A stretch of DNA of 60,521 nt from an uncultured Alphaproteobacteria bacterium (GTDB lineage Bacteria > Pseudomonadota > Alphaproteobacteria > RF32 > CAG-239), in assembly GCA_944389095.1 (NCBI GenBank), contig CALXLC010000032.1:1-60521 (forward strand), written 5' to 3'. A program made the translations under genes and the position numbers. Shown piece after piece: positions 1 to 9,160 of this stretch (the stretch's first letter is position 1; the number at the start of each line of letters is the position of its first letter). The notes under the pieces were generated by a model. The model was not told the DNA's origin, did not search any database, and saw nothing but the letters and a program-made list of their open reading frames with translations.

Positions 1-40
1 CTTTGTCTTAAGGCACGGGAGAGTAAGTCGTTGCCAGATC
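1..40 (+). rRNA. rrf: 5S ribosomal RNA, 3' end (partial)
   Basis: The first 40 bases match the 3' end of an alphaproteobacterial 5S rRNA: a GTCTTAAGGC block, then GGGAGAGTAAGTCG and a final TGCCAGATC. The remainder lies left of the window, so an rRNA operon probably ends here. The exact 3' end was judged by eye. Confidence 0.8.
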
Positions 41-92
41 TTCTAACCGCAGTCCATCCACCTTCTTATTTACTCAATCCACCTCCCATCTC

Positions 93-119
93 ACCCCAAA
101 CTCCCGGGGTTTTTTTTTA
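93..119 (+). terminator. Intrinsic terminator after the rRNA operon
   Basis: ACCCC and GGGGT form a short stem followed by nine T residues. It lies about 50 bp after the 5S end, where an rRNA operon terminator is expected. Confidence 0.75.
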
Positions 120-217
120 TCCTATACACACCTCACGCACACACGCTAAAAAGCAAGGGTACATCGGACATTACGCGGGTTAACCGTCGGCTTCCCACTT
201 AATCCACGCCCTTGTAA

Positions 218-2296
218 CTAATGAGAACGAGAGCCCAATTCTTTCAGCATTGTTGCGGCCGCTTTCAGTTTGTTGTATTCGCTTTTAGATTCGCAATCCA
301 TAAATTTATCAGAAATACCTAAAGCCATAATGGCAGATTGATAACTGACAATTTCACGTCCCAAAACAATCCCGGCACGGTGAGATAACAGATAATCTTT
401 AAGTCTAAGGGCATCATTGATATGCTCTTTCAACAAACCGTTCCTTTGCCCGTAAAGCTTCAGATAGCGGCTGATTATAATCACGGAAGAAATCAAAAAA
501 ACAGTTGCCGGAAGCGAAACAATCCCGGCCATGGCCACACCGGAGAGCAGGACCAGAATACTGCCGGTAAAGCGGCTCAAAACTTTTCCCCACCAATAAG
601 AGATTGTAAAGTTACACAAACCGACACCGACAATGATAAAAACGGTGATAATTGATAATTGCGACCAAACTTCCGTGACATTGACCTTAAGCAACGCAAT
701 AAAGGCCTCAGTTAAAAACAGCATCCCCAGACTGAAGAACAGATAACCGCTGTTCAGCCGCAGAATAAAGCGCCGCAGCTTTTGATGTAAATCTTTTTGC
801 AAAAAAGAAGCGCAACGCCGTATTTTTAACAGATTTGCCGCACAGGGATTAAAGATTGTCTCATTGTTTCCGAAAAGCTGATAAAGCGCTTTTTGCTCAA
901 GTTTATTCAAATCTGCGGTACTATCTGTACGCTTAATCAACAAGACGGTTGAATCTGCCTGCTGAATATCAATTAGATTCTTTTTATATAATTCCAGTAT
1001 AAAAGCAGCAACAGAGGTCATGTCAAATTTTCCGAAGGCCAGATATCTCAGCATAACGGCGGATTTTTTCAGAGAAAATTTAAGCTGCCCCTTATTGGCT
1101 CGCACATACTTCCAAGAGACGATAAAAGAAACCCAGATTGCCGCAAGCCCCAGCAAACTAATCAAAGTGTCGCCGTATTTGTCCAAAAGACGAAGCATCC
1201 GTTTGGTCAGTGTCGGAGGCGTAACGGCATTTTCCGGAAGAGACATGATGATGTAAAAGCCCTCGCCGGAAAACAGAGGATGTTTTGCAGCATATCCCCA
1301 GATGTTTGGCGCGTCGTGCAGCAAATTGACGGCATCTCGGTTGAGCAGCTGCGGATAACCGGTAAAAATTTCCTGCCCCAAAGGTTCTGTGCCGGGCGGC
1401 AGAGTAATGGTGGCACCGGCCTTGGCGATGACCAGATTCCAGACACTTCCGCTGACATCCCAGTAAAATTCTCTGAAGTCTTTGTAATCCCACAGAGCAT
1501 TATCAGCAACATATTGAAAATTATAAGTGTGAACTCCGGGCAACAGTTCAAAATTTTCCGTTGGCACCAGCAAAACGGTATTTTCCTTCTCGACAAGTTT
1601 ATAGTCGACGGGTTTGCCGTTAAGGGTACCCCCCATCAAAGCATAATCCAATTTTTGCCGTTCGTTCTGACGGGAATGGATATATTTGGGAAGCACCTTT
1701 GTCAATCCGCGCCGCAATTTTTTCCCATCGGCCACGGCAACAATTGTTTCATTAAATTTAAGCATCCCGTCCGGCAAAATTTCAATATTGTTCATCAGGT
1801 AAGGGATATGTTCCCGGGCCGGAACGGTAATTCGCTGCCCGTTTGGCGGCAGCAGAACGTCAATAACCGGAAAATCAGGCTGCATCCATTCCTGCTGTTG
1901 CTGGCCGGAAATGGCGGCGGAAATTTCCGTTTGCGTAGCCAAATCGCGGCGATTGTCATCTGCCGGCGAAGAAATCCGTTTCAGAGCATTTTCGTAAATT
2001 TTCTGAAAAGTGCTTTTTTGTGCTTCTTCCTGAGCCCGGCGAACTTCAATGCTTGGCTCTACAAAAATGGCGCCGGAGGTAACTTTTCCCTCGTCTTCTA
2101 TAACGGTCGACTGCAGACGCTTTTCCAAAAAATCGGCAAAATAATCCGGCGTCACCTCATAGCTGTGAGGCGCTTCGGCAGGCATATTGGTCTGCGCGGC
2201 GGGAATGTCACGGCTGTCAAGCACCTCCTGCACTCTGGCAGAGGCTTGAAACGTCAAAACGAAAGCGAAACAAAGGGCAAGAAAAAGTTTCTGCAT
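218..2296 (-). CDS. DUF2207 family membrane protein
   Basis: Predicted cell-envelope protein of 692 residues. It has an N-terminal signal peptide (MQKLFLALCFAF, cleavage near ASA-RV). A beta-rich extracytoplasmic region carries the DUF2207 signature: a YNFQYVADNALW segment followed by FYWDVSGSVW. A transmembrane helix follows near residue 390, and the C-terminal half has several more hydrophobic helices (FFSLGMLFLTEAFIALL, ITVFIIVGVGLCNF, VLLSGVAMAGIVSL). The start at 2296 is preferred over an upstream TTG because it opens directly on the signal peptide. DUF2207 proteins have no established biochemical role. The gene stands alone, divergent from the sugar-nucleotide transferase gene. Family assignment is by motif recognition. 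Confidence 0.8.
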   Translation of the reverse strand: MQKLFLALCFAFVLTFQASARVQEVLDSRDIPAAQTNMPAEAPHSYEVTPDYFADFLEKRLQSTVIEDEGKVTSGAIFVEPSIEVRRAQEEAQKSTFQKIYENALKRISSPADDNRRDLATQTEISAAISGQQQQEWMQPDFPVIDVLLPPNGQRITVPAREHIPYLMNNIEILPDGMLKFNETIVAVADGKKLRRGLTKVLPKYIHSRQNERQKLDYALMGGTLNGKPVDYKLVEKENTVLLVPTENFELLPGVHTYNFQYVADNALWDYKDFREFYWDVSGSVWNLVIAKAGATITLPPGTEPLGQEIFTGYPQLLNRDAVNLLHDAPNIWGYAAKHPLFSGEGFYIIMSLPENAVTPPTLTKRMLRLLDKYGDTLISLLGLAAIWVSFIVSWKYVRANKGQLKFSLKKSAVMLRYLAFGKFDMTSVAAFILELYKKNLIDIQQADSTVLLIKRTDSTADLNKLEQKALYQLFGNNETIFNPCAANLLKIRRCASFLQKDLHQKLRRFILRLNSGYLFFSLGMLFLTEAFIALLKVNVTEVWSQLSIITVFIIVGVGLCNFTISYWWGKVLSRFTGSILVLLSGVAMAGIVSLPATVFLISSVIIISRYLKLYGQRNGLLKEHINDALRLKDYLLSHRAGIVLGREIVSYQSAIMALGISDKFMDCESKSEYNKLKAAATMLKELGSRSH

Positions 2297-2310
2297 AAAA
2301 AGACACTCTG

Positions 2311-2359
2311 TATTAACAAATCCGGTATATCTGTTATTATACGTCAAAGTTTGTTAATA
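2311..2359. promoter_or_regulatory. Perfect 10-bp inverted repeat in a divergent promoter region
   Basis: TATTAACAAA (2311-2320) and TTTGTTAATA (2350-2359) are exact inverted repeats 29 bp apart between two divergent genes. It could be a dimeric operator or the promoter elements themselves. No regulator can be assigned. Confidence 0.4.
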
Positions 2360-2381
2360 AAGTTATAAAGGAGTTTTACGC

Positions 2382-3116
2382 ATGTCAGACAAGCAGATTG
2401 CCGCCATTGTCCTCGGAGCCGGAAAAGGAACCCGTATGAATTCGGATTTGCCGAAAGTGATGATGCCGGTTGCCGGAAAACCGATGATTCGGCATATTCT
2501 GGATGTTTTGGAAAAAGCGGGGACGGATAAAATCGTTGTTGTTATTGCCCCGGATGGAGATCTGGTCAAAAAAGAAGTTGCACCGTATCCGACCTGTGTG
2601 CAGGAAAAACAACTGGGAACCGGTCATGCGGTAATGGCCGCGCGTCCGGAGCTCTGTACATTTCACGGTGATATTCTGGTCATCTTCGGAGACCAGCCCA
2701 TGTATACCGAAGAAACCATCCGCCGTATGGTTGAAAAGCGCCGTGAGGGCTATGCCGTTGTCTGTCTGGGATTCCGCCCCAAAGATCCGGCCCGTTACGG
2801 CCGCCTGATTATGAAGGGCGATAATCTGGAGCGGATTGTGGAATACAAAGACGCTTCCGAAGAAGAACGCAAAATCAATTTCTGCAATTCCGGCATGATG
2901 TGCTTTGACGGAGAAAAAATGTTTGAAATTTTGGCTTCCGTCAGCAATGAAAATGCCGCCGGCGAGTATTATTTAACGGATGCGGTAGCCATAGCTTTGC
3001 GTATGGGGCTGAAATGCAGCGCCATTGAATGCCCCGTGGAAGAGGCCGCTGCCGCCAACACTCGTGAAGAACTGGCCGTTTTGGAGCAATATATGCAAAG
3101 GCGTTTGAAAAAATAA
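2382..3116 (+). CDS. GlmU-like NTP transferase, single domain
   Basis: Nucleotidyltransferase of 244 residues matching the N-terminal uridylyltransferase half of GlmU, which makes UDP-N-acetylglucosamine from GlcNAc-1-phosphate and UTP. The nucleotide-binding loop LGAGKGTRMNSDLPKV is at residues 11-26. QEKQLGTGHAV and the metal-site region VIFGDQPMY follow, with an FCNSGMM substrate segment later. The left-handed beta-helix acetyltransferase domain that makes GlmU about 450 residues long is absent: the protein stops after the first domain. A strong AAGGAG precedes the ATG. The next gene overlaps by one base, suggesting translational coupling. It may be a UDP-GlcNAc pyrophosphorylase partner of an acetyltransferase encoded elsewhere, or a transferase for another sugar. 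Confidence 0.8.
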   Translation: MSDKQIAAIVLGAGKGTRMNSDLPKVMMPVAGKPMIRHILDVLEKAGTDKIVVVIAPDGDLVKKEVAPYPTCVQEKQLGTGHAVMAARPELCTFHGDILVIFGDQPMYTEETIRRMVEKRREGYAVVCLGFRPKDPARYGRLIMKGDNLERIVEYKDASEEERKINFCNSGMMCFDGEKMFEILASVSNENAAGEYYLTDAVAIALRMGLKCSAIECPVEEAAAANTREELAVLEQYMQRRLKK

Positions 3117-3577
3117 TGCGGTTCATCAGGCAACATTGGTTTGGAATCATAACCGGAACGGTAATTTTCTGTTTTCTGGTTATGTTTATTCTGGTTTTGA
3201 TTTCGCCGCGGCAGGATGTGCGCAAACGCGGCTTCATTCCCTGTACGGAAGCCATGGCGGAACAAATGCTGTCCTGTTCCGAAAACAAGCTGGGCTGCAT
3301 GTTCAAGGCTGTTCTGAAGAACAGCTGGTGCGATTTAAACGTGATTGGCCGGGGATTTGTCCTCTGGGCCAAAGGCGATCAGGATTGGCCGTGGAGCAAC
3401 TATATTTTTATTCCGGAACTTCCGCAGGATGAGTTTTTTGATAAAGAGGCTCAGGCCGAATATTTTAAAAACAATCCCGGAACGGCCGCCGAAATGCAGC
3501 AGTTAAAAGAATTAAACGAACAATTGGAGAATGATAATGAGCAAATCCGCGTCACCCCTGAAGACCAGCCCCGATAA
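3116..3577 (+). CDS. Small single-pass membrane protein of unknown function
   Basis: Product of 153 residues, not recognised. One N-terminal transmembrane helix (residues about 9-29, GIITGTVIFCFLVMFILVLI) is followed by a hydrophilic domain of about 120 residues. That domain contains four cysteines (PCTEAM, LSCSENKLGC, SWCDL), which could form disulfides if periplasmic. The tail is a glutamate/asparagine-rich helix. The ATG overlaps the preceding stop (TAATG), and the 3' end overlaps the start of pepF, so the three genes look co-transcribed and translationally coupled. Confidence 0.7.
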   Translation: MRFIRQHWFGIITGTVIFCFLVMFILVLISPRQDVRKRGFIPCTEAMAEQMLSCSENKLGCMFKAVLKNSWCDLNVIGRGFVLWAKGDQDWPWSNYIFIPELPQDEFFDKEAQAEYFKNNPGTAAEMQQLKELNEQLENDNEQIRVTPEDQPR

Positions 3578-5354
3578 TCTCCCGGGGTGGGACTTAGGCG
3601 ATTTATATAAAGGAACGGATGACCCGCAAATTGAAAAAGATTTGCAGTCTTACCGTCGTTTAAATAAAAATCTTGCGGCCAAATACAAAGGCCGGTTGTC
3701 CGACGTATCGCCGGATGATTTTTATCAGGCTTTGCAAATCGAGGAAAAAGCATCAATTCTCGGCAGCAAGCTGGGTGTTTTTGCTTATCTGAACATGGTT
3801 ACCCGCATGAAGGATCAGAAGGCGGTTGCTTTTTACCAGAACATTGATGAACGAATGACCGAATACAGCAAACCGTCGGTCTTTTTTACGCTGGAAATTA
3901 ATAAGTTGACGGATGAGCGTTTTAAACAACTGCTCAAAGACAAAAATGTCGCCCGTTACAAACCGTTTTTGGAACGCGTCCGGAGATTTAAAAAGTACGA
4001 ATTGAGCGAGGCTGTTGAAGAAACGCTGCTTGAAAAGTCGGTAACATCCGGCGGAGCCTGGCGGAGATTATATGACGAACATGCCGCGTCGTTGGTTTAT
4101 ACCGTAGACGGCAAACAATATAATGACGCGGAAATCACCAAACTGATGCAGGATAAAGACGCCGGGATTCGGGCCAAGGCCGGACGGGAGCTCAACCGCG
4201 TCAGCCGGGAAAATTCCCGCTTGTTCACCTTTATTTACAATATGATTATCAAGGACAAAGCCATCAGTGACGACAAGCGCGGATACAAAACGCCGGTGTC
4301 CGCCCGCAATCTGGATAATCAGGTCGATGACAAAGCTTTACAGGCACTGACCGATTCTGTTCGCAGTCATTATAAAGACATTTCGCATCGTTTTTATAAA
4401 TTAAAGGCCAAGTGGTTGGGCGTCAAAAAAATCCAGTATTGGGATCGCAACGCGCCGCTGCCGTTTGAGGCTGACAAACATTATGACTGGGATGAAAGCG
4501 TCAAAATTGTTTTGGAAGCTTATCAGAAATTCTCGCCCGAGCTGCGCAAACTGGCCGAACCTTTTTTCAATTCGCAGCATTCATGGATTGATGTTCCGCC
4601 GCGCGACGGCAAACGCAGCGGCGCATTTGCCATGCCGATGCCGGCTCAATACCATCCGTATCTGATGTTGAATTTTGTCGGCAAGCAGAATGATGTTCTG
4701 ACGCTGGCGCATGAACTCGGCCACGGTTGTCACATGCGGTTAAGCATCAAGCAGGGTGAGTTGAATGACGACACGCCGATATCTTTGGCAGAAGTAGCTT
4801 CCGTTTTCGGTGAAATGATTACTTTTCAGTCTTTGCTGTCGCGGTTGGATGATGACAAGGCCAAGCTGTGTCTGATAGCTTCCAAAGTAAATGATATGAT
4901 AAATACTTCGATTCGCCAGATAGCCTTTCATTTTTTTGAAACCAAAGCGCATGCCGAGCGCAAAAACGGAGAGTTGTCGGCGGAACGTCTGGAAGAAATC
5001 TGGCTGGAGGTTATGCGTGAAAGTTTGGGCGATTATGTAATCGTCGATGATGACAGCCGGGCTATTTGGCCGATTGTCAGCCACTTTTTCCATTCGCCGT
5101 TCTATGTGTATGCTTATTCGTTTGCCGATTGTCTGGTCAACTCGCTTTATCAGGTATACCAAGAAGGCGGCGTCAGTGATTTTCAGAAAAAATATCTGCG
5201 AATGCTGTCCGAAACCGGTGTCAAAAAATATGATGAGCTGTTAAAACCCTTTGGACTTGACGCCAAAAGTCCGCAGTTTTGGAACAAAGGCCTCAGTCTG
5301 ATATCTCATTATATTGATGAACTGGAGCGCCTTGATAAAAAACTCGGGCTGTAA
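3537..5354 (+). CDS. pepF: Oligoendopeptidase F, M3 family metallopeptidase
   Basis: Cytoplasmic zinc endopeptidase of 605 residues that cleaves short peptides. The active-site helix LAHELGHGCH gives the HExxH zinc motif near residue 390, and the downstream SLAEVASVFGE supplies the third metal ligand, as in M3B peptidases. The N-terminal half is the PepF alpha-helical domain; total length is normal for PepF. Of two in-frame ATGs (3531, 3537) the second is chosen because GGAG at 3526-3529 is then 7 nt away. The start lies inside the preceding gene. A terminator follows within 20 bp. Confidence 0.93.
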   Translation: MSKSASPLKTSPDNLPGWDLGDLYKGTDDPQIEKDLQSYRRLNKNLAAKYKGRLSDVSPDDFYQALQIEEKASILGSKLGVFAYLNMVTRMKDQKAVAFYQNIDERMTEYSKPSVFFTLEINKLTDERFKQLLKDKNVARYKPFLERVRRFKKYELSEAVEETLLEKSVTSGGAWRRLYDEHAASLVYTVDGKQYNDAEITKLMQDKDAGIRAKAGRELNRVSRENSRLFTFIYNMIIKDKAISDDKRGYKTPVSARNLDNQVDDKALQALTDSVRSHYKDISHRFYKLKAKWLGVKKIQYWDRNAPLPFEADKHYDWDESVKIVLEAYQKFSPELRKLAEPFFNSQHSWIDVPPRDGKRSGAFAMPMPAQYHPYLMLNFVGKQNDVLTLAHELGHGCHMRLSIKQGELNDDTPISLAEVASVFGEMITFQSLLSRLDDDKAKLCLIASKVNDMINTSIRQIAFHFFETKAHAERKNGELSAERLEEIWLEVMRESLGDYVIVDDDSRAIWPIVSHFFHSPFYVYAYSFADCLVNSLYQVYQEGGVSDFQKKYLRMLSETGVKKYDELLKPFGLDAKSPQFWNKGLSLISHYIDELERLDKKLGL

Positions 5355-5370
5355 TCATTCCGAATATTAA

Positions 5371-5402
5371 AAAATCCGGCCGTCACGAGCCGGATTTTTT
5401 TA
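5371..5402 (+). terminator. Intrinsic terminator after pepF
   Basis: AAAATCCGGC and GCCGGATTTTTT flank a short loop; the 3' arm runs directly into the T tract. Confidence 0.85.
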
Positions 5403-5489
5403 AGGCAAGTCAAGCAACAGCCGCAAAACAGAAAAATACCCTCTGAATATTATCGGAATAATTAAAGTGTGTCGGCTGATTTTCGAAAA

Positions 5490-6299
5490 CTATTTGGCGC
5501 CGGCCGGATAATATTGTTCTCTGGCGCGTTTGGCAATTTCCAGATAGCTCAGCGGTTCTTCCGGAGTCCCGACATAAGCAATGGAATAGCGTTTGATTTT
5601 AAAACCAAACGGATTTTTTAAAATTCCGTTCTGGCGGAAGGAGTCCAGTTCATCATCCAAATTATATTCTTCATATTCCACGCGCAAATAAGCCCGCCAG
5701 ATAACCACCATTTTTTGATCCGGCTGCTGGTGTGTTGAGGTGACGGTATGAAACTGAACTTGCCATAAAGTATTCGTCAGACGCTTCATCCATTCGATTT
5801 CCACGGAGCGGATAAGGCCCTGATTGATAAGGTTGGTCATATAGTCATAGGTTGCTTTGTTGGAAAACTCCTGAAACACGCCGACGGACGACAGCCAGTA
5901 GAATTCCGATCCTCTTTCCCAGCGATAAAGCAAATCGGCCAGATTTTTCGGAATTTCATGGCGGAGTTTAATATATTTTTCAATATATTGTTCGGTAACG
6001 ACATCCATCGGGTCGACACTTTTTTCCAGCGGCTCCACTTTGTCCAAAGAAGACAGGTATGGATTCGCCGAAAGCAAATTGGCCTTGCCGCCGCGCAACG
6101 GCAGCAGCAGATACAAGGTCAGCGCCAGCATGATTGTCAGGCTGAAGCTCATGGCGCTGAAAATAACCAAAACTCTGGCCGTCCATAAATAGCGGCGCTC
6201 CGGCATGGCCGCAATATTAACTTCTTGCGGATAACGGCCAAGCTTGTCCGGGCTTTTTTTCTCCCGATAGCGAAATAATGTGGTAAACAGGCCGGACAT
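5490..6299 (-). CDS. VirB8-like inner-membrane protein (copy 2)
   Basis: Protein of 269 residues resembling VirB8, the bitopic inner-membrane scaffold of type IV secretion systems. It has a cytoplasmic N-terminus, one transmembrane helix (residues about 42-66, VLVIFSAMSFSLTIMLALTL), then a periplasmic NTF2-like fold. The VirB8-type ending NPFGFKIKRYSIAYVG lies near residue 235, and YIEKYIKLRHEI is at the start of the periplasmic domain. GGAG sits upstream of the ATG. It lies 12 bp after a clear paralogue with the same layout (both contain REKKSPD or KEKKSPD and PERRYLWT). No other type IV secretion genes are in the window, so a complete machine cannot be claimed. Confidence 0.75.
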   Translation of the reverse strand: MSGLFTTLFRYREKKSPDKLGRYPQEVNIAAMPERRYLWTARVLVIFSAMSFSLTIMLALTLYLLLPLRGGKANLLSANPYLSSLDKVEPLEKSVDPMDVVTEQYIEKYIKLRHEIPKNLADLLYRWERGSEFYWLSSVGVFQEFSNKATYDYMTNLINQGLIRSVEIEWMKRLTNTLWQVQFHTVTSTHQQPDQKMVVIWRAYLRVEYEEYNLDDELDSFRQNGILKNPFGFKIKRYSIAYVGTPEEPLSYLEIAKRAREQYYPAGAK

Positions 6300-6311
6300 C
6301 CGCTTTCTCCG

Positions 6312-7091
6312 CTAATAAGCGTAAATCTGATTGCGGGCATCTTTTGCCGTAGCCAGATAGCTTTCCGGTTCATCGGGGGTCCCGACATAAGAAAGGGAAT
6401 AGTTTAACACCAAAAATCCATAAGGATTAAAGACGCGCTGGTCTTTGTTGTTGAAGTTGATGTTGGTGAATACCACACGCATATAAGCGCGCCAGATATT
6501 GACAATCGGAACTTGTTCGCCACCGTAATAATCCATGGTGATAAACTGCGCCTGCCACAGGCCGCGGGTCATCGGTTTAACCCATTCAACCTCAACCATC
6601 CGCACCATGTCGCGCATTCTGAACTGACGGATGTTGTTCTGTACGTCGTTGGTAACAAAGTTTTGAAACACCGCCCGTGAAGACAGCCAGTATAATTCCG
6701 AACCGGGAGCCCAGCGGTACATCAATTCGTCATAATCGTTGCTGATAACGTGGCGGAGCAAAATATATTCTTCAATATATTGTTCGGCAATCAGATCTTG
6801 AACCGGAACGTTTTTTTCCTGCATTTCGGTTTGTTCAAGCTGACTGAAATAAGTATTTGTTTGCAAAAGACGAGGATAGGCGCCGCGCTGCGGCAGCAAA
6901 ACGTAAATGGCGCTGGCCAGCATCATGCTGAGGCAGATGCTCATGCAGGAAATAATCACCAGCAGGCGGGATGTCCACAAATAGCGGCGTTCCGGCATGG
7001 CATTGGTATGTACTTTTTCCGGAAAATAGCCCAGCTGGTCGGGACTTTTTTTCTCCTTATACTTAAATATCGTCTGAATAATATCTAACAT
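6312..7091 (-). CDS. VirB8-like inner-membrane protein (copy 1)
   Basis: Paralogue of the next gene, 259 residues, and the first gene of the pair. It has a short cytoplasmic part containing PERRYLWTSR, one transmembrane helix (residues about 40-62), and a periplasmic domain with YIEEYILLRHVI, a WRAYMRVVF strand and a VirB8-like NPYGFLVLNYSLSYVG ending. The start at 7091 is chosen because GGGGTAAG lies just upstream; an upstream in-frame ATG at 7136 lacks a good ribosome site. VirB8 proteins form dimers or higher rings, so two unequal copies could make a hetero-oligomer. The divergent neighbour is a TolC-like lipoprotein, hinting at a shared envelope-spanning role, which is inference only. Confidence 0.75.
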   Translation of the reverse strand: MLDIIQTIFKYKEKKSPDQLGYFPEKVHTNAMPERRYLWTSRLLVIISCMSICLSMMLASAIYVLLPQRGAYPRLLQTNTYFSQLEQTEMQEKNVPVQDLIAEQYIEEYILLRHVISNDYDELMYRWAPGSELYWLSSRAVFQNFVTNDVQNNIRQFRMRDMVRMVEVEWVKPMTRGLWQAQFITMDYYGGEQVPIVNIWRAYMRVVFTNINFNNKDQRVFNPYGFLVLNYSLSYVGTPDEPESYLATAKDARNQIYAY

Positions 7092-7222
7092 CTTACCCCG
7101 TTTCAAAACTGCCTGATACACCATTTTATACATCAAAGTTGAATAAAAGCAAATAAATACTATTAATATGCAAAATATTGATATAATTTATATCCTAGAT
7201 ACTTGTTCTTAAGGATATGGAT

Positions 7223-9139
7223 ATGAAAAAAATCTTAGCGATTTGTTTTGCTGCGGGGCTGGTCGCGCTGGGCGGCTGTTCGTCGCAAAATGGCGGAGAG
7301 AGCGCCTCGTCATCCCGTACTGCGCCGGCACCGGTTTCTTATACGGACTGGGACAGAGCGATTCGTCTGGATGTGGATATGCAGACGATGTATGCGTCAA
7401 CGCCCCATAAGATAGAAAAGCCGATAGATATGTACATGGCCATGGCGCTGGCACTCAAATACAATTATACCCGTCGCGTCGTCAGCTATCAGCAAAGCCT
7501 GGTGGAAGCCGGAAAATCACCGGCTAACCGTTTGCCCGAGATTTTTTCTTCGGCCGGCTATGTCAATACGTCAAACAGCTCGGCCATGGATTCGGAGTTG
7601 AAGCTTGCCTGGAATATTTTGGATGTCGGCACGGTGTATTATCAGACGAAAGACGCCCAGTATCAAAGCAGCGTCGCCTTTGAGCAAAGCCGCAAAGTTA
7701 TCCATAACCTGCTGCAGGAAACTCGCGTTTTGTATTGGAAGACGCTGACGGCGCAGCGGCTGCTTCCGGTAATTGACGATATGATTGAATACATGACGCT
7801 GGAAGTCGATGAATTGAATTCCCGTTCCAATGAGCTGGCCGCTGCCGGACAAAACCTGTCCATGCCGGATTTGGTCAAAAAAAGAAAATATATGGAAGCC
7901 GTCAAAAAATTATCGGCTTTGAAACGGGATTTGGAGACTGCCGAAGTGCGTCTGGCTTCGTTAATGGGATTCCACCCCTCCACCGAATACCGCCTGGTCG
8001 GCAAGGAATACGGCAACTTTGAGCTGCCGGACATTCGCAGCAACCTGAGCGAGATGGAGTGGATTGCTCTGACCAACCGTCCGGAACTCAGAATGCGCGA
8101 CATGGTCACCAATGTGGAGGAAGTCCGTGCCTCTTTCCGGGTGTTCAAGGATCCCGGCGAGGCCGCTTATCGACGCGACCCCAATTACTACAACCGTACC
8201 TGGTCCAAAAAAGCCAAACAAATCGGTATGCATATATTTGAAGATGTCCGCAATCCTTCGGAGCAAGAACTCGAAACCCTGCGCCGCCAGCGGATGACGA
8301 CCTTGGTGCTAACGCAGGTTTATGTTGCTTGGGCGCGCTATATGTCCGCGCTGGAGGATTATCAGATTAATCAGGAAGTCGCCAATGTTTCGGAAGACAT
8401 TGCCGAAGACACCACGGTTCAGGACGGCAGTAAAGCCGAAAAGAGCCAGTTGGAGGCTGCCCGTGCGATTGAAGACGAAGTGACCGCCATGCTGGCGTAT
8501 GTCGATTTGCAGGATGCGCTTGGCAACTTGTATGCCACGTTGGGCATGGATGCGATTCCTTATTATATGCTTTCCGAAAAGCCTTCAAAAATTGCGGTTT
8601 ATCTCCGCGGCGTTTTGGAAAAATGGCGCAATGGCGAATTTCTGCCGGATAATCGTCCGTACCTGCTGGATGTCCCGACCAGAAGACCGCCGGTTAATCT
8701 GTCTTCGTCAAAGCTGATGCCCGATGTTGAGGTCGAAAGCGGACAAAAGATTATGATTACGATTCCCGATGCCGTTTTCAACAAAATGGACTTTAGCGGC
8801 AAAACGACGCTCAAGGCCGGGTTGAAAGATGACAGCCCGCTGCCCGACTGGCTGATTTTTGATGAAGCCACCCGCACTTTCTCGGGAACGGCCATGCCCG
8901 GCAATCTCGGCGAATATGACATTAAGGTTTATATCAGTGACGAAAACGGAACCACGGGGTACCTGACCTTCAAGATAAAAATCATTGATGTTTATGTCCC
9001 GTCGATTCGTCTTACCGGCTTGACGCCCGGCCGCAAGGCAACCGTTCTCAAGCGTTGTGTCGGACCGCAATGCACCGATGAGTATATTGAAAATATCGAA
9101 ATCGGCGAGGATGTGGTTGTCCGTCCGGAAAATAAGTAG
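7223..9139 (+). CDS. TolC-like outer-membrane lipoprotein with C-terminal cadherin-like domain
   Basis: Lipoprotein of 638 residues. The signal peptide ends in ALGGC, so Cys19 should be lipidated. Residues about 60-470 are long alpha-helical segments resembling the outer-membrane efflux protein (TolC) family, including AWNILDVGTVYYQ, LRRQRMTTLVLTQVYVAWARY and LASLMGF. Residues about 500-600 form an Ig/cadherin-like domain of the dystroglycan type: SPLPDWLIFDEATRTFSGT, then a GxYDIKVYISDENG strand pair. TolC-family exporters do not normally carry such a tail. ATG at 7223 is preferred to 7217 because AAGGA (7211-7215) is then correctly spaced. A hairpin follows the stop. It may be the outer-membrane part of an unusual secretion or adhesion apparatus. 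Confidence 0.75.
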   Translation: MKKILAICFAAGLVALGGCSSQNGGESASSSRTAPAPVSYTDWDRAIRLDVDMQTMYASTPHKIEKPIDMYMAMALALKYNYTRRVVSYQQSLVEAGKSPANRLPEIFSSAGYVNTSNSSAMDSELKLAWNILDVGTVYYQTKDAQYQSSVAFEQSRKVIHNLLQETRVLYWKTLTAQRLLPVIDDMIEYMTLEVDELNSRSNELAAAGQNLSMPDLVKKRKYMEAVKKLSALKRDLETAEVRLASLMGFHPSTEYRLVGKEYGNFELPDIRSNLSEMEWIALTNRPELRMRDMVTNVEEVRASFRVFKDPGEAAYRRDPNYYNRTWSKKAKQIGMHIFEDVRNPSEQELETLRRQRMTTLVLTQVYVAWARYMSALEDYQINQEVANVSEDIAEDTTVQDGSKAEKSQLEAARAIEDEVTAMLAYVDLQDALGNLYATLGMDAIPYYMLSEKPSKIAVYLRGVLEKWRNGEFLPDNRPYLLDVPTRRPPVNLSSSKLMPDVEVESGQKIMITIPDAVFNKMDFSGKTTLKAGLKDDSPLPDWLIFDEATRTFSGTAMPGNLGEYDIKVYISDENGTTGYLTFKIKIIDVYVPSIRLTGLTPGRKATVLKRCVGPQCTDEYIENIEIGEDVVVRPENK

Positions 9140-9160
9140 AGTCGCCGGCGCAAAATAAAA

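Noticed and set aside
1280..2368. 362-codon plus-strand frame opposite the DUF2207 gene
   Set aside because: Shadow of the DUF2207 gene; the minus-strand product has a signal peptide, domain signature and transmembrane helices.
5490..7091. Complete type IV secretion locus
   Set aside because: Only VirB8-like genes are present; no ATPases or core-complex genes occur in the window.
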